From Streptosporangium subroseum (GTDB lineage Bacteria > Actinomycetota > Actinomycetes > Streptosporangiales > Streptosporangiaceae): a DNA stretch of 64,000 nucleotides. Positions 26,632 through 35,053 of the stretch are shown here, one piece after another. The stretch's first letter is position 1; the number at the start of each line of letters is the position of its first letter. A program made the position numbers and the translations under genes. The stretch spans positions 1-64,000 of the forward strand of contig NZ_FZOD01000041.1 in assembly GCF_900188345.1 (NCBI RefSeq), given 5' to 3'. The notes under the pieces are model-generated. The model was not told the DNA's origin and did no database searches. It saw nothing but the letters and a program-made list of their open reading frames with translations.

Positions 26632-28014
26632 TCAGCCGTACATGCCGGGAGTGGGGCCGGAGCCGTCCTTGATCGCGCGCAGTCCGCCCTTCTCGTCACG
26701 CCAGGTCCGCCAGCCGTCCTGGCTGCCGGTGAACCAGACGGGCGGGATGCCCGAGCCCGCCACTCGCTTGCCGTCGGCCAGTTTGAACTCGCACAGCGAG
26801 GCCACGGAGTAGAAGCCGGGGTTCTGGTTCTTGAGCGGAAGGGGTTTGGGGTCGGTGACGCAGAAGGACCAGCCGCGCTCGTTCTTGACCTCGGCGGCCT
26901 GGCCGGTGGCCAGGTCGAAGGAGTTACCCGGCTTGTCGTGCCGCAGGAAACCGACCTTCTCCATCCGGGAGGGGAAGGACAGCCACCATCCCGCGCTGGG
27001 AACCTGGGCCACCGGGATCTGGCCGAGGACCCGGCCGTTTTCGGCGTCCAGCCGGGCGAATCCGCCGTACTGGCCCTGCGGGTCGACCGGGCGGACCACC
27101 GGGGCGAAGCCGGGGCTGCCGCTGGGATAGACCCGCACCACCGAGGGACGGATCCAGTTGACCGTGCCGTCGGAGAGCTTGGCGGAGAACATGCCGAAGG
27201 CGGAGACCTTCTTCGTCTTGGGGTTGGTATACGGGGCGATGTAGCCGACGAGGTTGCCGGTCGTCGCGCCGAACGACCAGCCGCCCGACATGTCCACCCC
27301 CATGCCGAGTGCCCGTTCGATGGGGAGCTGCCAGCCGACCTTCCCCGTCTTCAGATCGTACGACTCCAGGACGGGGTGCTGGGCGAGCCGGAGGAACACC
27401 GCCCGGGAGGCGTCGGACCACTCGACCTCCGCGATTCCGGGCAGTTTCCACATCACCTTGCCGGTGACGGGGCTGAGCACGACGACCCGGGCGGTGGTGA
27501 GCGCGGTGTTCTCCGACACGCACACGTACGGCCCGCACCTCTGGGGGCCGAACGTGGAGTGCACCGGGCGGGTCCACCTGCGCGTCCCGGTCCTGGCGTC
27601 GAGGCCGATGAGCGTGGCTTTCCAGCGGCCCTGTTTCGCGGGACCGGCTTTTGCGGGACCGGCTTTCACGGGACCGACCGTCACCGTGACGGCCTGGCCC
27701 CCGCCGATCTCGACGATCGCCGGAGGGGGCACCCCCATCCCCGGCAGGCGGCCCGCCATGGTCGTGGGATGGGCCCACAGTTTTTTGCCCGAGGCGAGGT
27801 CGACGGCCACCGTCTCCAGCGTGCCGTCGGGCTTCATCGAGGTCGTCGTGGCGACATCGCCGGCGACGGTGGTGCGGCTGACCGCGTTCATTTCGGTGTT
27901 GTGCCAGGCCGGATAGGCCGGTGTGGCCGCTTCACTGGCTTCACCGCCGGAACAACCGGCCAGGGTCAGGACTCCGGCGAGCACCAGAGCCAGTTTCGCG
28001 TGGGGCCGGATCAC
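26632..28014 (-). CDS. PQQ-like beta-propeller lipoprotein
   Basis: 460 aa with a lipoprotein signal ending LAGC. The mature part has propeller-blade patterns such as AVDLASGKKLWAHP, GLDARTGTRRWTRPV, LSPVTGKVMWKLPG and YDLKTGKVGWQLPI, the W-containing repeats of PQQ/quinoprotein-like domains. There is no sign that PQQ itself is bound; many such lipoproteins are scaffolds. A small VKAGPAKAGPAKQG repeat interrupts the second blade. Cys pairs RCGPYVC and CVT...CEF may form disulfides. Probably the first gene of no operon; stands alone. Confidence 0.78.
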   Translation of the reverse strand: MIRPHAKLALVLAGVLTLAGCSGGEASEAATPAYPAWHNTEMNAVSRTTVAGDVATTTSMKPDGTLETVAVDLASGKKLWAHPTTMAGRLPGMGVPPPAIVEIGGGQAVTVTVGPVKAGPAKAGPAKQGRWKATLIGLDARTGTRRWTRPVHSTFGPQRCGPYVCVSENTALTTARVVVLSPVTGKVMWKLPGIAEVEWSDASRAVFLRLAQHPVLESYDLKTGKVGWQLPIERALGMGVDMSGGWSFGATTGNLVGYIAPYTNPKTKKVSAFGMFSAKLSDGTVNWIRPSVVRVYPSGSPGFAPVVRPVDPQGQYGGFARLDAENGRVLGQIPVAQVPSAGWWLSFPSRMEKVGFLRHDKPGNSFDLATGQAAEVKNERGWSFCVTDPKPLPLKNQNPGFYSVASLCEFKLADGKRVAGSGIPPVWFTGSQDGWRTWRDEKGGLRAIKDGSGPTPGMYG

Positions 28015-28071
28015 GGGTATTCCACTCCAATGGGCGAGGGGTTATGAGTTCGCCGCGGAGGGTGACCGTGC

Positions 28072-29046
28072 TCAGGCGTCGTCAGGCATCACCACTGGCC
28101 TCCGGCGGAGCAGGGTCGCCCACCGTCCGTGGACCCCGGTTGCTCGACCGGCGACGCGGGTTGCGGAGACCTCGGCCCCGGGCTCCTCCGCGGCCATGGC
28201 TGCCGCGAGGTAGATCGGCTCACTGCGCAGGGGTCGTGGCTCGGGCCACAGCTCCAACGCACTGCATACAGAAGGTAGCACTGCGTAAGCAACCTGTAGA
28301 TAGCCTTGGGCGGATGGGTGGAAACGATCAAGGCCGAACATCTCCGTCGGGTTCGTGTCGAACTCCGGCCCGAGCAGGTCCGCGAAGGCCACCGTCCGCC
28401 CGCCCGCCTCGACCACGGCGACGGTCTGCGCCGCGGCCAGCTGGCGGCTCCAGCGCCGGGTCACCCAGCGCAGCGGCTGCGCGATCGGCCGGACCGTGCC
28501 CAGGTCGGGACAGGTGCCCACGATCACCTCGGCCCCCGCCACCCGCAGTCGCCACACCGCCTTCTGCAGGTGCCGTACGGCCCGCGCGGGCATCGTCTGC
28601 GTGGTGACGTCGTTGGCGCCGATGAAGATGATCGCGACCTCGGGCCGGCTCCTGAGCGCCTGATCCACCTGGTCGCCGAGTTCGGCGGAGACCGCCCCCG
28701 ATTTGCCGGCCACGGTCAGCCGCACCGGCCTCTCGGCGATGATCGCGAGCCCGGAGGCGATCAGAGCGCCCGGAGTCTCGGCCGGATCCGTGGTGCCCAG
28801 TCCCACGGAGAGGGAGTCACCGAGCATGACCATCCGGATCGGCTCGCCGTCGAAGTTCCCGTAGACCCCGTCCGACGGAGGGCCCTCCATGCCGTGAGGC
28901 CGGCCGACGATGCGGCGGGCCAGCACGCCCTCGGCGAACAGCAACCCGTAGGTCGCCGCGCCCAGCGCGGTGAGTCCGCCCCCGCCCACGGCCGCGGCCG
29001 CCGCGATGCGCCGTGCCGCCCGTGCGACCCCGGGAGTCCAGATCAC
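28072..29046 (-). CDS. SGNH/GDSL hydrolase
   Basis: 324 aa. One N-terminal hydrophobic segment (AAAAVGGGGLTALGAATYGLLFAEGVL) puts the enzyme on the outer face of the membrane. The four SGNH blocks are seen: VMLGDSLSVGLG (Ser), a Gly in GKSGAVS, IFIGANDVT (Asn) and GLDRFHPSAQGY (Asp-His). Such enzymes act as esterases or deacetylases. The start is GTG 29046. Divergent from cystathionine beta-synthase; no functional link is evident. Confidence 0.88.
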   Translation of the reverse strand: MIWTPGVARAARRIAAAAAVGGGGLTALGAATYGLLFAEGVLARRIVGRPHGMEGPPSDGVYGNFDGEPIRMVMLGDSLSVGLGTTDPAETPGALIASGLAIIAERPVRLTVAGKSGAVSAELGDQVDQALRSRPEVAIIFIGANDVTTQTMPARAVRHLQKAVWRLRVAGAEVIVGTCPDLGTVRPIAQPLRWVTRRWSRQLAAAQTVAVVEAGGRTVAFADLLGPEFDTNPTEMFGLDRFHPSAQGYLQVAYAVLPSVCSALELWPEPRPLRSEPIYLAAAMAAEEPGAEVSATRVAGRATGVHGRWATLLRRRPVVMPDDA

Positions 29047-29182
29047 GTGGCGTTGCCTCCCTTACACGGTGCGGCGGTAGCGTTGTCTTAGAAAGCTAGC
29101 TGAGTACCCGCCACCCCTATGGGATCACGGCGTTCCACAAAACAAGCTGACAGAGCTTTGGTATTTCGAGGTGATCATCGCG

Positions 29183-30553
29183 GTGCGCGTTTATGACTCG
29201 CTGGTTGAGCTGATGGGTAACACCCCTCTCGTCCGATTGCAGAAGGTGACGGCGGGGTTGCCGGCCCAGGTGCTGGCCAAGGTCGAATATTTCAATCCGG
29301 GCGGTTCGGTGAAGGACCGGATCGCGGTGCGCATGATCGATGCGGCGGAGAAGTCGGGAGCGCTGCTTCCGGGGGGCACGATCGTGGAGCCCACCTCGGG
29401 AAACACCGGGGTCGGCCTGGCGATCGTGGCCCAGCAGCGCGGCTACAAGTGCCTGTTCGTGGTGCCCGACAAGGTGGCCCAGGACAAGGTCGCCGTGCTC
29501 CGTGCCTACGGCGCCGAGGTCGTGGTCTGCCCGACCGCCGTCTCGCCCGACCACCCGGACTCCTATTACTCCGTCTCCGACCGGCTGGCCAGGGAGACGC
29601 CGAACGCCTGGAAGCCCGACCAGTATTCCAATCCAAACAACCCGGACAGTCACTACCATTCCACCGGTCCTGAGATCTGGGAGCAGACCGAGGGGCGGAT
29701 CACCCACTTCGTGGCGGGTGTCGGCACCGGCGGCACGATCAGCGGCGTCGGACGCTATCTCAAGGAGATCTCCGGCGGCCGAGTGAAGATCATCGGGGCC
29801 GACCCGGAGGGTTCGGTCTACTCCGGCGGCACCGGCCGCCCGTACCTGGTGGAGGGCGTCGGCGAGGACATCTGGCCGGCCACGTACGACACCACGGTCT
29901 GCGACGAGATCATCGCGGTCTCCGACAAGGACTCCTTCGGGATGACCCGCCGTCTGGCCCGCGAGGAGGCCCTGCTCGTGGGCGGTTCCTGCGGTATGGC
30001 CACGGTCGCGGCCCTGCGCGTGGCCAGGCAGGCCGGCCCCGACGACGTGGTGGTGGTGCTGCTTCCCGACGGCGGACGGGGATACCTGTCGAAGATCTTC
30101 AACGACGAGTGGATGGCCGACTACGGCTTCCTGACCACCTCCACCGACGAGGGACTGGTCAAGGACGTGCTGAGCCGCAAGGGCTCCGGACTGCCGGAGT
30201 TCGTGCACACCCACCCGCACGAGTCGGTGGAGGTGGCGATCTCCATCATGAGGGAGTACGGAGTGTCGCAGCTCCCGGTGATGAAGGAGGAGCCGCCGGT
30301 GATGGCCGCCGAGGTGGTCGGCTCGATCCTGGAACGCGATCTGCTCGACGCCCTCTACCGCGGCCGGGTACGGCCGACCGACCCGCTGGCCGAGCACATG
30401 TCCCAGCCGCTGCCGACGATCGGCGCGGGCGAGACGGTCGCCACCGCGGTCGAGGCGCTGGAGAAGGCCGACGCCGCGGTCGTCCTCGACGACGGCAAGC
30501 CCGTCGGCCTGCTCACCCGCCAGGACCTGCTGGCCTTCCTGGTCAACCACTAG
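29183..30553 (+). CDS. cbs: Cystathionine beta-synthase
   Basis: 456 aa. PLP enzyme that joins serine and homocysteine to cystathionine. The PLP lysine is K44 in FNPGGSVKDR; EPTSGNTGVGLA binds the substrate carboxylate and GVGTGGTISGVGRYL the PLP phosphate. Two C-terminal CBS domains (about 335-455) end with DDGKPVGLLTRQDLLAF. GTG 29183 with AGGTGAT 7 nt before it is preferred over GTG 29171. With the enzyme at 32083-33222 it forms a reverse transsulfuration pair, which supplies cysteine for mycothiol. Confidence 0.95.
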   Translation: MRVYDSLVELMGNTPLVRLQKVTAGLPAQVLAKVEYFNPGGSVKDRIAVRMIDAAEKSGALLPGGTIVEPTSGNTGVGLAIVAQQRGYKCLFVVPDKVAQDKVAVLRAYGAEVVVCPTAVSPDHPDSYYSVSDRLARETPNAWKPDQYSNPNNPDSHYHSTGPEIWEQTEGRITHFVAGVGTGGTISGVGRYLKEISGGRVKIIGADPEGSVYSGGTGRPYLVEGVGEDIWPATYDTTVCDEIIAVSDKDSFGMTRRLAREEALLVGGSCGMATVAALRVARQAGPDDVVVVLLPDGGRGYLSKIFNDEWMADYGFLTTSTDEGLVKDVLSRKGSGLPEFVHTHPHESVEVAISIMREYGVSQLPVMKEEPPVMAAEVVGSILERDLLDALYRGRVRPTDPLAEHMSQPLPTIGAGETVATAVEALEKADAAVVLDDGKPVGLLTRQDLLAFLVNH

Positions 30554-31788
30554 GAGTCCCTGAGCGGAAACTCCGCCGTCACCTCCCAGGCTCCCGGGGG
30601 GACGGGGCCGGCGGTGAGGCGGCCGCCGAGCGCCTCGACGCGCTCGGCCATGCCCACCAGGCCGAACCCGCCCCCCAGGCGCAAGACCCTGATGTCGGCC
30701 GTCGAGCCGTGGTTGCGGACCCGCAGCCGCACCGTGGCCGTGATCGCCGAGGAGCCTCGCTGGCCACGGGGCTCCTGCCGGCCGTTCGCGCGCATGCCCT
30801 CGGCCCAGGCCCGCATGTCCGAGCCGTCCGTCAGCCTCAGGTCCGCCTCGACCCAGCCGGTGCCCGGGGCGTGCCGGCGGACGTTGGTGAGGGACTCCTG
30901 CAGGACCCGGTGGATGGTGGTCATCACCTCCGGCGGCAGGACGCCGTCGGTGAGGCCCTGGCCGATGTCGAAGGCGACCTTGGGACCACCGGCGGAGAAG
31001 CGCTCCACCATCGTGCGCATGTCCATGAACGTGCTGCCGGGGGAGCGGGCGGCCTCGTCCTCCGCTCGCAGCACGCCGACCAGGCGGCGCATCGAGGTGA
31101 GCGCCTCGGATCCGGCGTTGGCGATCGCCTCCAGGGAGGGGACCACCGCCTCCGGTCTCTGCTCGGCGACGACCTTGGCCGCCTGTGCCTGGACCACGAT
31201 CCCGGTGATGTGGTGGGCGACCAGGTCGTGCAGCTCCCTGGCGAGCTCCAGGCGTTCGGAGCGCCGTACCGAGTGCACGGCCTCCTTGCGGCGCTCCAGT
31301 TGGAAACGGAGGTAGGCGCCGATCCCGGCGGCGGCGGACCAGGTGACGAAGATGGAGAAACCGACGGCCACGGAGGGGGCGTCCTGGAGCAGGCGTCCCG
31401 CGGAGGCCTCCAGCACGATCACCGAGGCCAGGGAGAACAGCGCGCCCCGCCTGATCGGCTCCATCCAGCGCAGCCCGCCGACGGTGAGGATCAGCAGCGA
31501 CCCCGTCTCGGCCAGGCCCGGTCTGCCGGTGACCCCGATGATCCCGATGATCAGGGAGCAGGCGAAGGAGAGCACGAGCAGGACGGCGAACCCTCTGACC
31601 CGGTGGGTCCGGCGCCACAGCACCGCCAGAACGCCGACGACGCCGCACGCGACGTTCGGCCACAGCGTCGCCGAGCCGCTCGTCACCGCCATCACGAGGT
31701 CGAGCAGGAGCAGCAACAGGAGCCAGCCGACCATCGCGATCTCGCTGAGTCTCTGGACCCAGCGGACGATCCGGTGCGTTTTCCCCAC
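30550..31788 (-). CDS. Sensor histidine kinase, NarL-type (HisKA_3), orphan
   Basis: 412 aa. Several membrane helices occupy residues 15-160; the dimerisation box LARELHDLVAHHITGIVVQAQ has the phospho-acceptor H187. The ATPase domain has an N-box VLQESLTNVRRHAPG and a G-box GGGFGLVGMAERV; between them lies an unusual acidic and Arg-rich loop (about 330-360). No response regulator is adjacent: the next genes are cbs (3' ends overlap 4 nt) and metB. Its partner must be encoded elsewhere. Confidence 0.88.
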   Translation of the reverse strand: MGKTHRIVRWVQRLSEIAMVGWLLLLLLLDLVMAVTSGSATLWPNVACGVVGVLAVLWRRTHRVRGFAVLLVLSFACSLIIGIIGVTGRPGLAETGSLLILTVGGLRWMEPIRRGALFSLASVIVLEASAGRLLQDAPSVAVGFSIFVTWSAAAGIGAYLRFQLERRKEAVHSVRRSERLELARELHDLVAHHITGIVVQAQAAKVVAEQRPEAVVPSLEAIANAGSEALTSMRRLVGVLRAEDEAARSPGSTFMDMRTMVERFSAGGPKVAFDIGQGLTDGVLPPEVMTTIHRVLQESLTNVRRHAPGTGWVEADLRLTDGSDMRAWAEGMRANGRQEPRGQRGSSAITATVRLRVRNHGSTADIRVLRLGGGFGLVGMAERVEALGGRLTAGPVPPGAWEVTAEFPLRDS

Positions 31789-31803
31789 GGCCGTTGAGCC
31801 TAG

Positions 31804-31838
31804 GCCGAACGGCCGACATGTTGTATCGACCGTTCGGC
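31804..31838. promoter_or_regulatory. Inverted repeat upstream of the histidine kinase gene
   Basis: GCCGAACGG and CCGTTCGGC, 9-bp arms spaced by 17 nt, 16-50 nt upstream of the kinase start. The spacing suits a dimeric regulator bound across the promoter. Confidence 0.35.
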
Positions 31839-32082
31839 GGATATGTCCGTGTTTGAGTCAATCCCTCGTCCCCTACGGGCGAAGAAATCACCGTGCGATC
31901 TCATCGACCGCTTGGTTTTAGAACATTTGCCTTGCAACGGTTGATATGTACGCTGTGTGACCCTCTCGCTCACGGAGTCCCGTCCGGGGCGCGACGGCGC
32001 CTCAGAGGGTGCTCCCGCGTGGACTCTCACCCTCCGGGGTGAAAGCCCGAGGGCCGGCCCGCGTCCCGGTAACGTGGACCTC

Positions 32083-33222
32083 ATGAGCGAAGGATTCGAG
32101 ACATTGGCCATTCACGCAGGTCAGGAGCCCGATCCCCACACAGGGGCCGTCGTGCCGCCGATCTACGCGGTCTCCACATACAAGCAGGACGGCGTGGGCG
32201 GACTGCGCGCCGGATATGAGTACAGCCGGTCGGCCAACCCGACCAGGACCGGGTTGGAAGAGGCCATGGCCGCCGTCGAGGGCGGCAGCCGGAGCCTGGC
32301 CTTCGCCTCGGGCCTGGCCGCCGAGGACGCCGTGCTCCGTACGATCTGCAAGCCCGGCGACCACGCCATCATCCCGAACGACGCCTACGGCGGCACCTAC
32401 CGCTTGTTCTCCAAGGTCCACGAGCGCTGGGGCCTGCGCTACGACCCGGCGCCGCTGGGCAACCTGCGCGCGGTGGCGGCCGCCATGACCCAGAAGACCA
32501 GGGTCGTGTGGGTGGAGACCCCCACCAACCCGCTGCTCGGCATCGCCGACATCACGGCCCTGGCCGAGCTCGCGCACGACAACGGCGCGCTGCTGGTGGT
32601 GGACAACACGTTTGCCTCGCCGTACCTCCAGCAGCCGCTGGCGCTGGGCGCGGACATCGTGGTGCACTCCACCACCAAATATGTGGGCGGCCACTCCGAC
32701 GTGATCGGCGGGGCGCTCGTCGTGCGTGACGCCGGTCTCGGCGAGGAGCTCGCCTTCCACCAGAACGCGATGGGCGCGGTGGCCGGGCCGTTCGACGCCT
32801 GGCTGACGTTGCGGGGGCTCAAGACGCTCGGGGTGCGGATGGACCGTCACTGCGACAACGCCGAGCGGGTCGTGGACCTGCTGCTCGCCCACCCCAAGGT
32901 GACCTCGGTGCTCTACCCGGGGCTGGCCGAGCACCCCGGTCACGAGGTGGCGGCCAAGCAGATGAGGCGCTTCGGAGGCATGGTCTCCTTCCGGGTCGCC
33001 GGGGGAGAGGCCGAGGCGGTCGAGATCTGCAACCGGACCAGGCTGTTCACGCTGGCCGAGTCGCTCGGCGGGGTGGAGTCGCTGATCGAGCATCCCGGAC
33101 GGATGACCCACGCCTCCGTGGCGGGCTCGCCGCTGGAGGTCCCCGGCGATCTGGTCCGCCTGTCGGTCGGCATCGAGACGATCGACGACCTGCTCGCCGA
33201 CCTCACCCAGGCGCTGGGCTAG
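32083..33222 (+). CDS. metB: Cystathionine gamma-synthase / gamma-lyase
   Basis: 379 aa Cys/Met metabolism PLP enzyme. YEYSRSANPTRTGLEEAMAAVEGG is the phosphate-binding part contributed by the neighbour subunit; the PLP lysine is K199 in VVHSTTKYVGGHSDVIGG; SLGGVESLIEHPGRMTHAS lines the active site. MetB and gamma-lyase activities cannot be separated by sequence; close to cystathionine beta-synthase, lysis of cystathionine to cysteine is attractive. ATG 32083 is the first codon of the conserved FETLAIHAGQ start. Confidence 0.92.
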   Translation: MSEGFETLAIHAGQEPDPHTGAVVPPIYAVSTYKQDGVGGLRAGYEYSRSANPTRTGLEEAMAAVEGGSRSLAFASGLAAEDAVLRTICKPGDHAIIPNDAYGGTYRLFSKVHERWGLRYDPAPLGNLRAVAAAMTQKTRVVWVETPTNPLLGIADITALAELAHDNGALLVVDNTFASPYLQQPLALGADIVVHSTTKYVGGHSDVIGGALVVRDAGLGEELAFHQNAMGAVAGPFDAWLTLRGLKTLGVRMDRHCDNAERVVDLLLAHPKVTSVLYPGLAEHPGHEVAAKQMRRFGGMVSFRVAGGEAEAVEICNRTRLFTLAESLGGVESLIEHPGRMTHASVAGSPLEVPGDLVRLSVGIETIDDLLADLTQALG

Positions 33223-33262
33223 GGCCGGTCGACGCTCCGGTTCGAAGGACCGGGCGCGGACA

Positions 33263-33294
33263 GAGGCTCCGCACCGGATCGGGTGCGGTGCCTC
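33263..33294. terminator. Bidirectional terminator between convergent genes
   Basis: Stem 33263-33275 with 33282-33294 (one T-T mismatch) and loop GGATCG, between the metB stop and the stop of the minus-strand membrane protein, which it touches. Confidence 0.65.
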
Positions 33295-33718
33295 AGGCAG
33301 GACTTCCCCAGACCATCAGAACCAGAATGATCAACCAGATCAGCGTGACGATGCTGGAGAGCGTGGCGATCCGCCCGGTCTGAACCTTGGCGTCGTCATC
33401 CGGGTTCTCGTTGCCGAGGACCCGGATGGCGGTGATCTGGTCCCGGTCCACGATGACCAGGAGCACCGCGGCGACGATGAAGAGCGTCATCGAGACCGAA
33501 AGATAAGGCTTGCCGAGGTAGTCGCGTCCCAGCAGCACTCCGAACACGAATACGCCGACGGCCGCAATGGCATATATGCGCGTGGTCTTGTGCAGATAAT
33601 GCAGGACGTTCAGGTCCTTGGCGCGGATGAATCGGGGGGTCGACATGGTGGCGGCGGTGACCGGCCCGAGGGCGAAGATCGCAAAACCGAGGTGTAGCCA
33701 GAGCAGCAGGTTTGTCAT
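33293..33718 (-). CDS. Four-helix integral membrane protein (DUF2269-like)
   Basis: 141 aa with four hydrophobic helices (LLLWLHLGFAIFALGPVTAA; YAIAAVGVFVFGVLLG; LSVSMTLFIVAAVLLVIV; IVTLIWLIILVLMVW). The arrangement and the early WLHLGFAIFALGP motif resemble DUF2269 proteins. Function unknown. ATG 33718 is used. It follows two small membrane-protein genes on the same strand. Confidence 0.7.
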   Translation of the reverse strand: MTNLLLWLHLGFAIFALGPVTAATMSTPRFIRAKDLNVLHYLHKTTRIYAIAAVGVFVFGVLLGRDYLGKPYLSVSMTLFIVAAVLLVIVDRDQITAIRVLGNENPDDDAKVQTGRIATLSSIVTLIWLIILVLMVWGSPA

Positions 33719-33770
33719 GCGCCAGACATTAGTCCCCGGTGATCTCCCTTGGGTACGGCTCGCGCAAGCG

Positions 33771-34091
33771 TCATTGGCCGGCGGCGTCTTCCTGAGTGAT
33801 CCTTTGAAGACCGCGGCGGCACAACGGACACGCATGCTCTGGATTCGCCACTTTCTGGCAGGCGCTGTGGTCGACTTTCAGCCCCAGCACCCTGCGCGTT
33901 CGCGCGGCGGCCGCCCCCGGTGCGCGACTGGTGATCGTCGCGCGGTTGTCCTCGACATGAATGCTGATCACGACGACCACGAGGGCGATCAGAAAGCAGA
34001 CGACGATGATTGCGCCCGTTACCGCGACCGCTATCCACATGATGTCCTCCGGGACGACGTGAATAAGCATTTCCCGGATATCGCCGTGCAT
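33771..34091 (-). CDS. Small single-span membrane protein with C-terminal CPLC motif
   Basis: 106 aa. One strong helix (IMWIAVAVTGAIIVVCFLIALVVVVISI) follows a short N-terminus; the soluble tail contains ACQK and HACPLCRRGLQRIT, a possible metal-binding or redox CxxC site. No family recognised. It starts 15 nt after the stop of the 35-aa gene upstream, so the two are probably translated together. ATG 34091 is preferred over TTG 34094. Confidence 0.6.
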   Translation of the reverse strand: MHGDIREMLIHVVPEDIMWIAVAVTGAIIVVCFLIALVVVVISIHVEDNRATITSRAPGAAAARTRRVLGLKVDHSACQKVANPEHACPLCRRGLQRITQEDAAGQ

Positions 34092-34106
34092 CAAGCCAGT
34101 GCTGCG

Positions 34107-34214
34107 TTACTCCTCTTCGTTGACGCCCTGCTCGTCGCGACCGCGCGGAGCCATGCATAACTCGAAACCAACGCAGGTGATGAGCATCAACGCCACGAGA
34201 ATCCCCGCGACCAT
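34107..34214 (-). CDS. Tiny membrane protein (35 aa) with a TTA codon
   Basis: The reading frame gives one hydrophobic helix (MVAGILVALMLITCVGFEL) followed by a charged tail ending in EQGVNEEE. A GGGAGG site lies 11 nt before ATG 34214. The frame is open to ATG 34253, but a palindrome covers that codon, so the shorter form is chosen. The leucine in GFEL is encoded by TTA, which is rare in such genomes and often marks bldA-type control. It directly precedes the small membrane protein at 33771-34091. No family is recognised. Confidence 0.5.
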   Translation of the reverse strand: MVAGILVALMLITCVGFELCMAPRGRDEQGVNEEE

Positions 34215-34548
34215 CGGACCCACTTCCTCCCGTTCCGCAATGGCAAATGCCATTACTGGAGAGACGAAGTCGATGACGGAGAAGTTGTCGAGATCAGGTC
34301 ACAATTCGGCCAACAAAAGCCGTCCCGAGGTGGGCGACGGGCGGCGGTGAACGGAAGGGGAAGGGCGGGCGTGGAAAGCGATCTTCACATTCGCCCTGAG
34401 CACACCTGCGAGGTGAGTAGGATCATTATCGCGTGTTCCCGTGTGTTGGGACCGTCGGCGGTGATGCCGCGGTCGTGCCGGGCGCGCGTCCAACCACGTT
34501 CGTCAAGATCAACCAATCGTGCGCGAAGGCACACAGGGAGTGCCCGTT
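34215..34548. other. Intergenic region between divergent small genes
   Basis: 334 nt without a convincing gene. Besides the palindrome at 34239-34254 it holds G/A-rich stretches (GGAAGGGGAAGGGCGGGCG near 34355) and AT-rich GATCATTATC at about 34420. Promoters for both divergent units should be here. Confidence 0.4.
34239..34254. promoter_or_regulatory. Palindrome upstream of the tiny membrane-protein gene
   Basis: AATGGCA-AA-TGCCATT, a perfect 7-bp inverted repeat with 2-nt centre, 25 nt upstream of ATG 34214. Operator-like size and position. Confidence 0.4.
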
Positions 34549-34971
34549 GTGGCTGTGAAACATGTCGAGCCGTATACCGAGGAGTGGCGACACCAGCCGG
34601 CCCTCTACGCGAGCCGCGTCGTCGAGGCGCTGGGCGACGAGGTCCGTGACTGGTGGCAGGGCCCCTGCGACCCGCGCACCGTCACGATCCGGCTGACCGG
34701 CGAGGACACGCTGGTGTGGGACGAGGAGAGCGGCTGGCGCCGTGGCCGCTACGTGTCCGGCGACCGCGACGTCCGTACGGTCCTCGCCGACGCCCGCTAT
34801 CTCGGCGGAGGCCTGCTGCTCCGGCCCGAGCGTCTCCCCTCCGCCGTCGTCGACGCCCGCGCGGGTGTCGGCAACAGCACGGCGTGGCGGCCCTGCTACC
34901 GGTCCTACCGCCACTACCGCGACGGCTTCGACCTCGCGCTCAACGGCTACGTCGCCTACGTCGGCGCTTGA
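34549..34971 (+). CDS. DUF6292-like protein
   Basis: 140 aa. The pattern YASRVVEALGDEVRDWWQGPCDPRTVTIRL, then DTLVWDEESGWRRGRYV and ARYLGGGLLLRPERLPSAV, resembles actinobacterial DUF6292 proteins, often found near HTH regulators. It has an aromatic and Arg-rich tail (YRSYRHYRDGFDLAL). No catalytic residues are evident. GTG 34549 has AGGGAG 8 nt upstream; other upstream starts lack a ribosome site. Function unknown. Confidence 0.65.
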   Translation: MAVKHVEPYTEEWRHQPALYASRVVEALGDEVRDWWQGPCDPRTVTIRLTGEDTLVWDEESGWRRGRYVSGDRDVRTVLADARYLGGGLLLRPERLPSAVVDARAGVGNSTAWRPCYRSYRHYRDGFDLALNGYVAYVGA

Positions 34972-34974
34972 GAG

Positions 34975-35007
34975 GAGGCCTCCCGGGAGCGTTTCCCGAG
35001 AGGCCTC
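34975..35007. terminator. Bidirectional terminator
   Basis: Stem 34975-34988 with 34994-35007 (one C-A mismatch), loop GCGTT, between the convergent stops at 34971 and 35054. Confidence 0.7.
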
Positions 35008-35053
35008 ATCACGTCGTACGGTGCCGGCCGGCGAGCATGGCCCGGAACGTTGA

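Noticed and set aside
29117..31891. Long minus-strand open frame across cbs and the kinase
   Set aside because: Antisense to well-supported cbs and passes through the histidine kinase in another frame; no domain.
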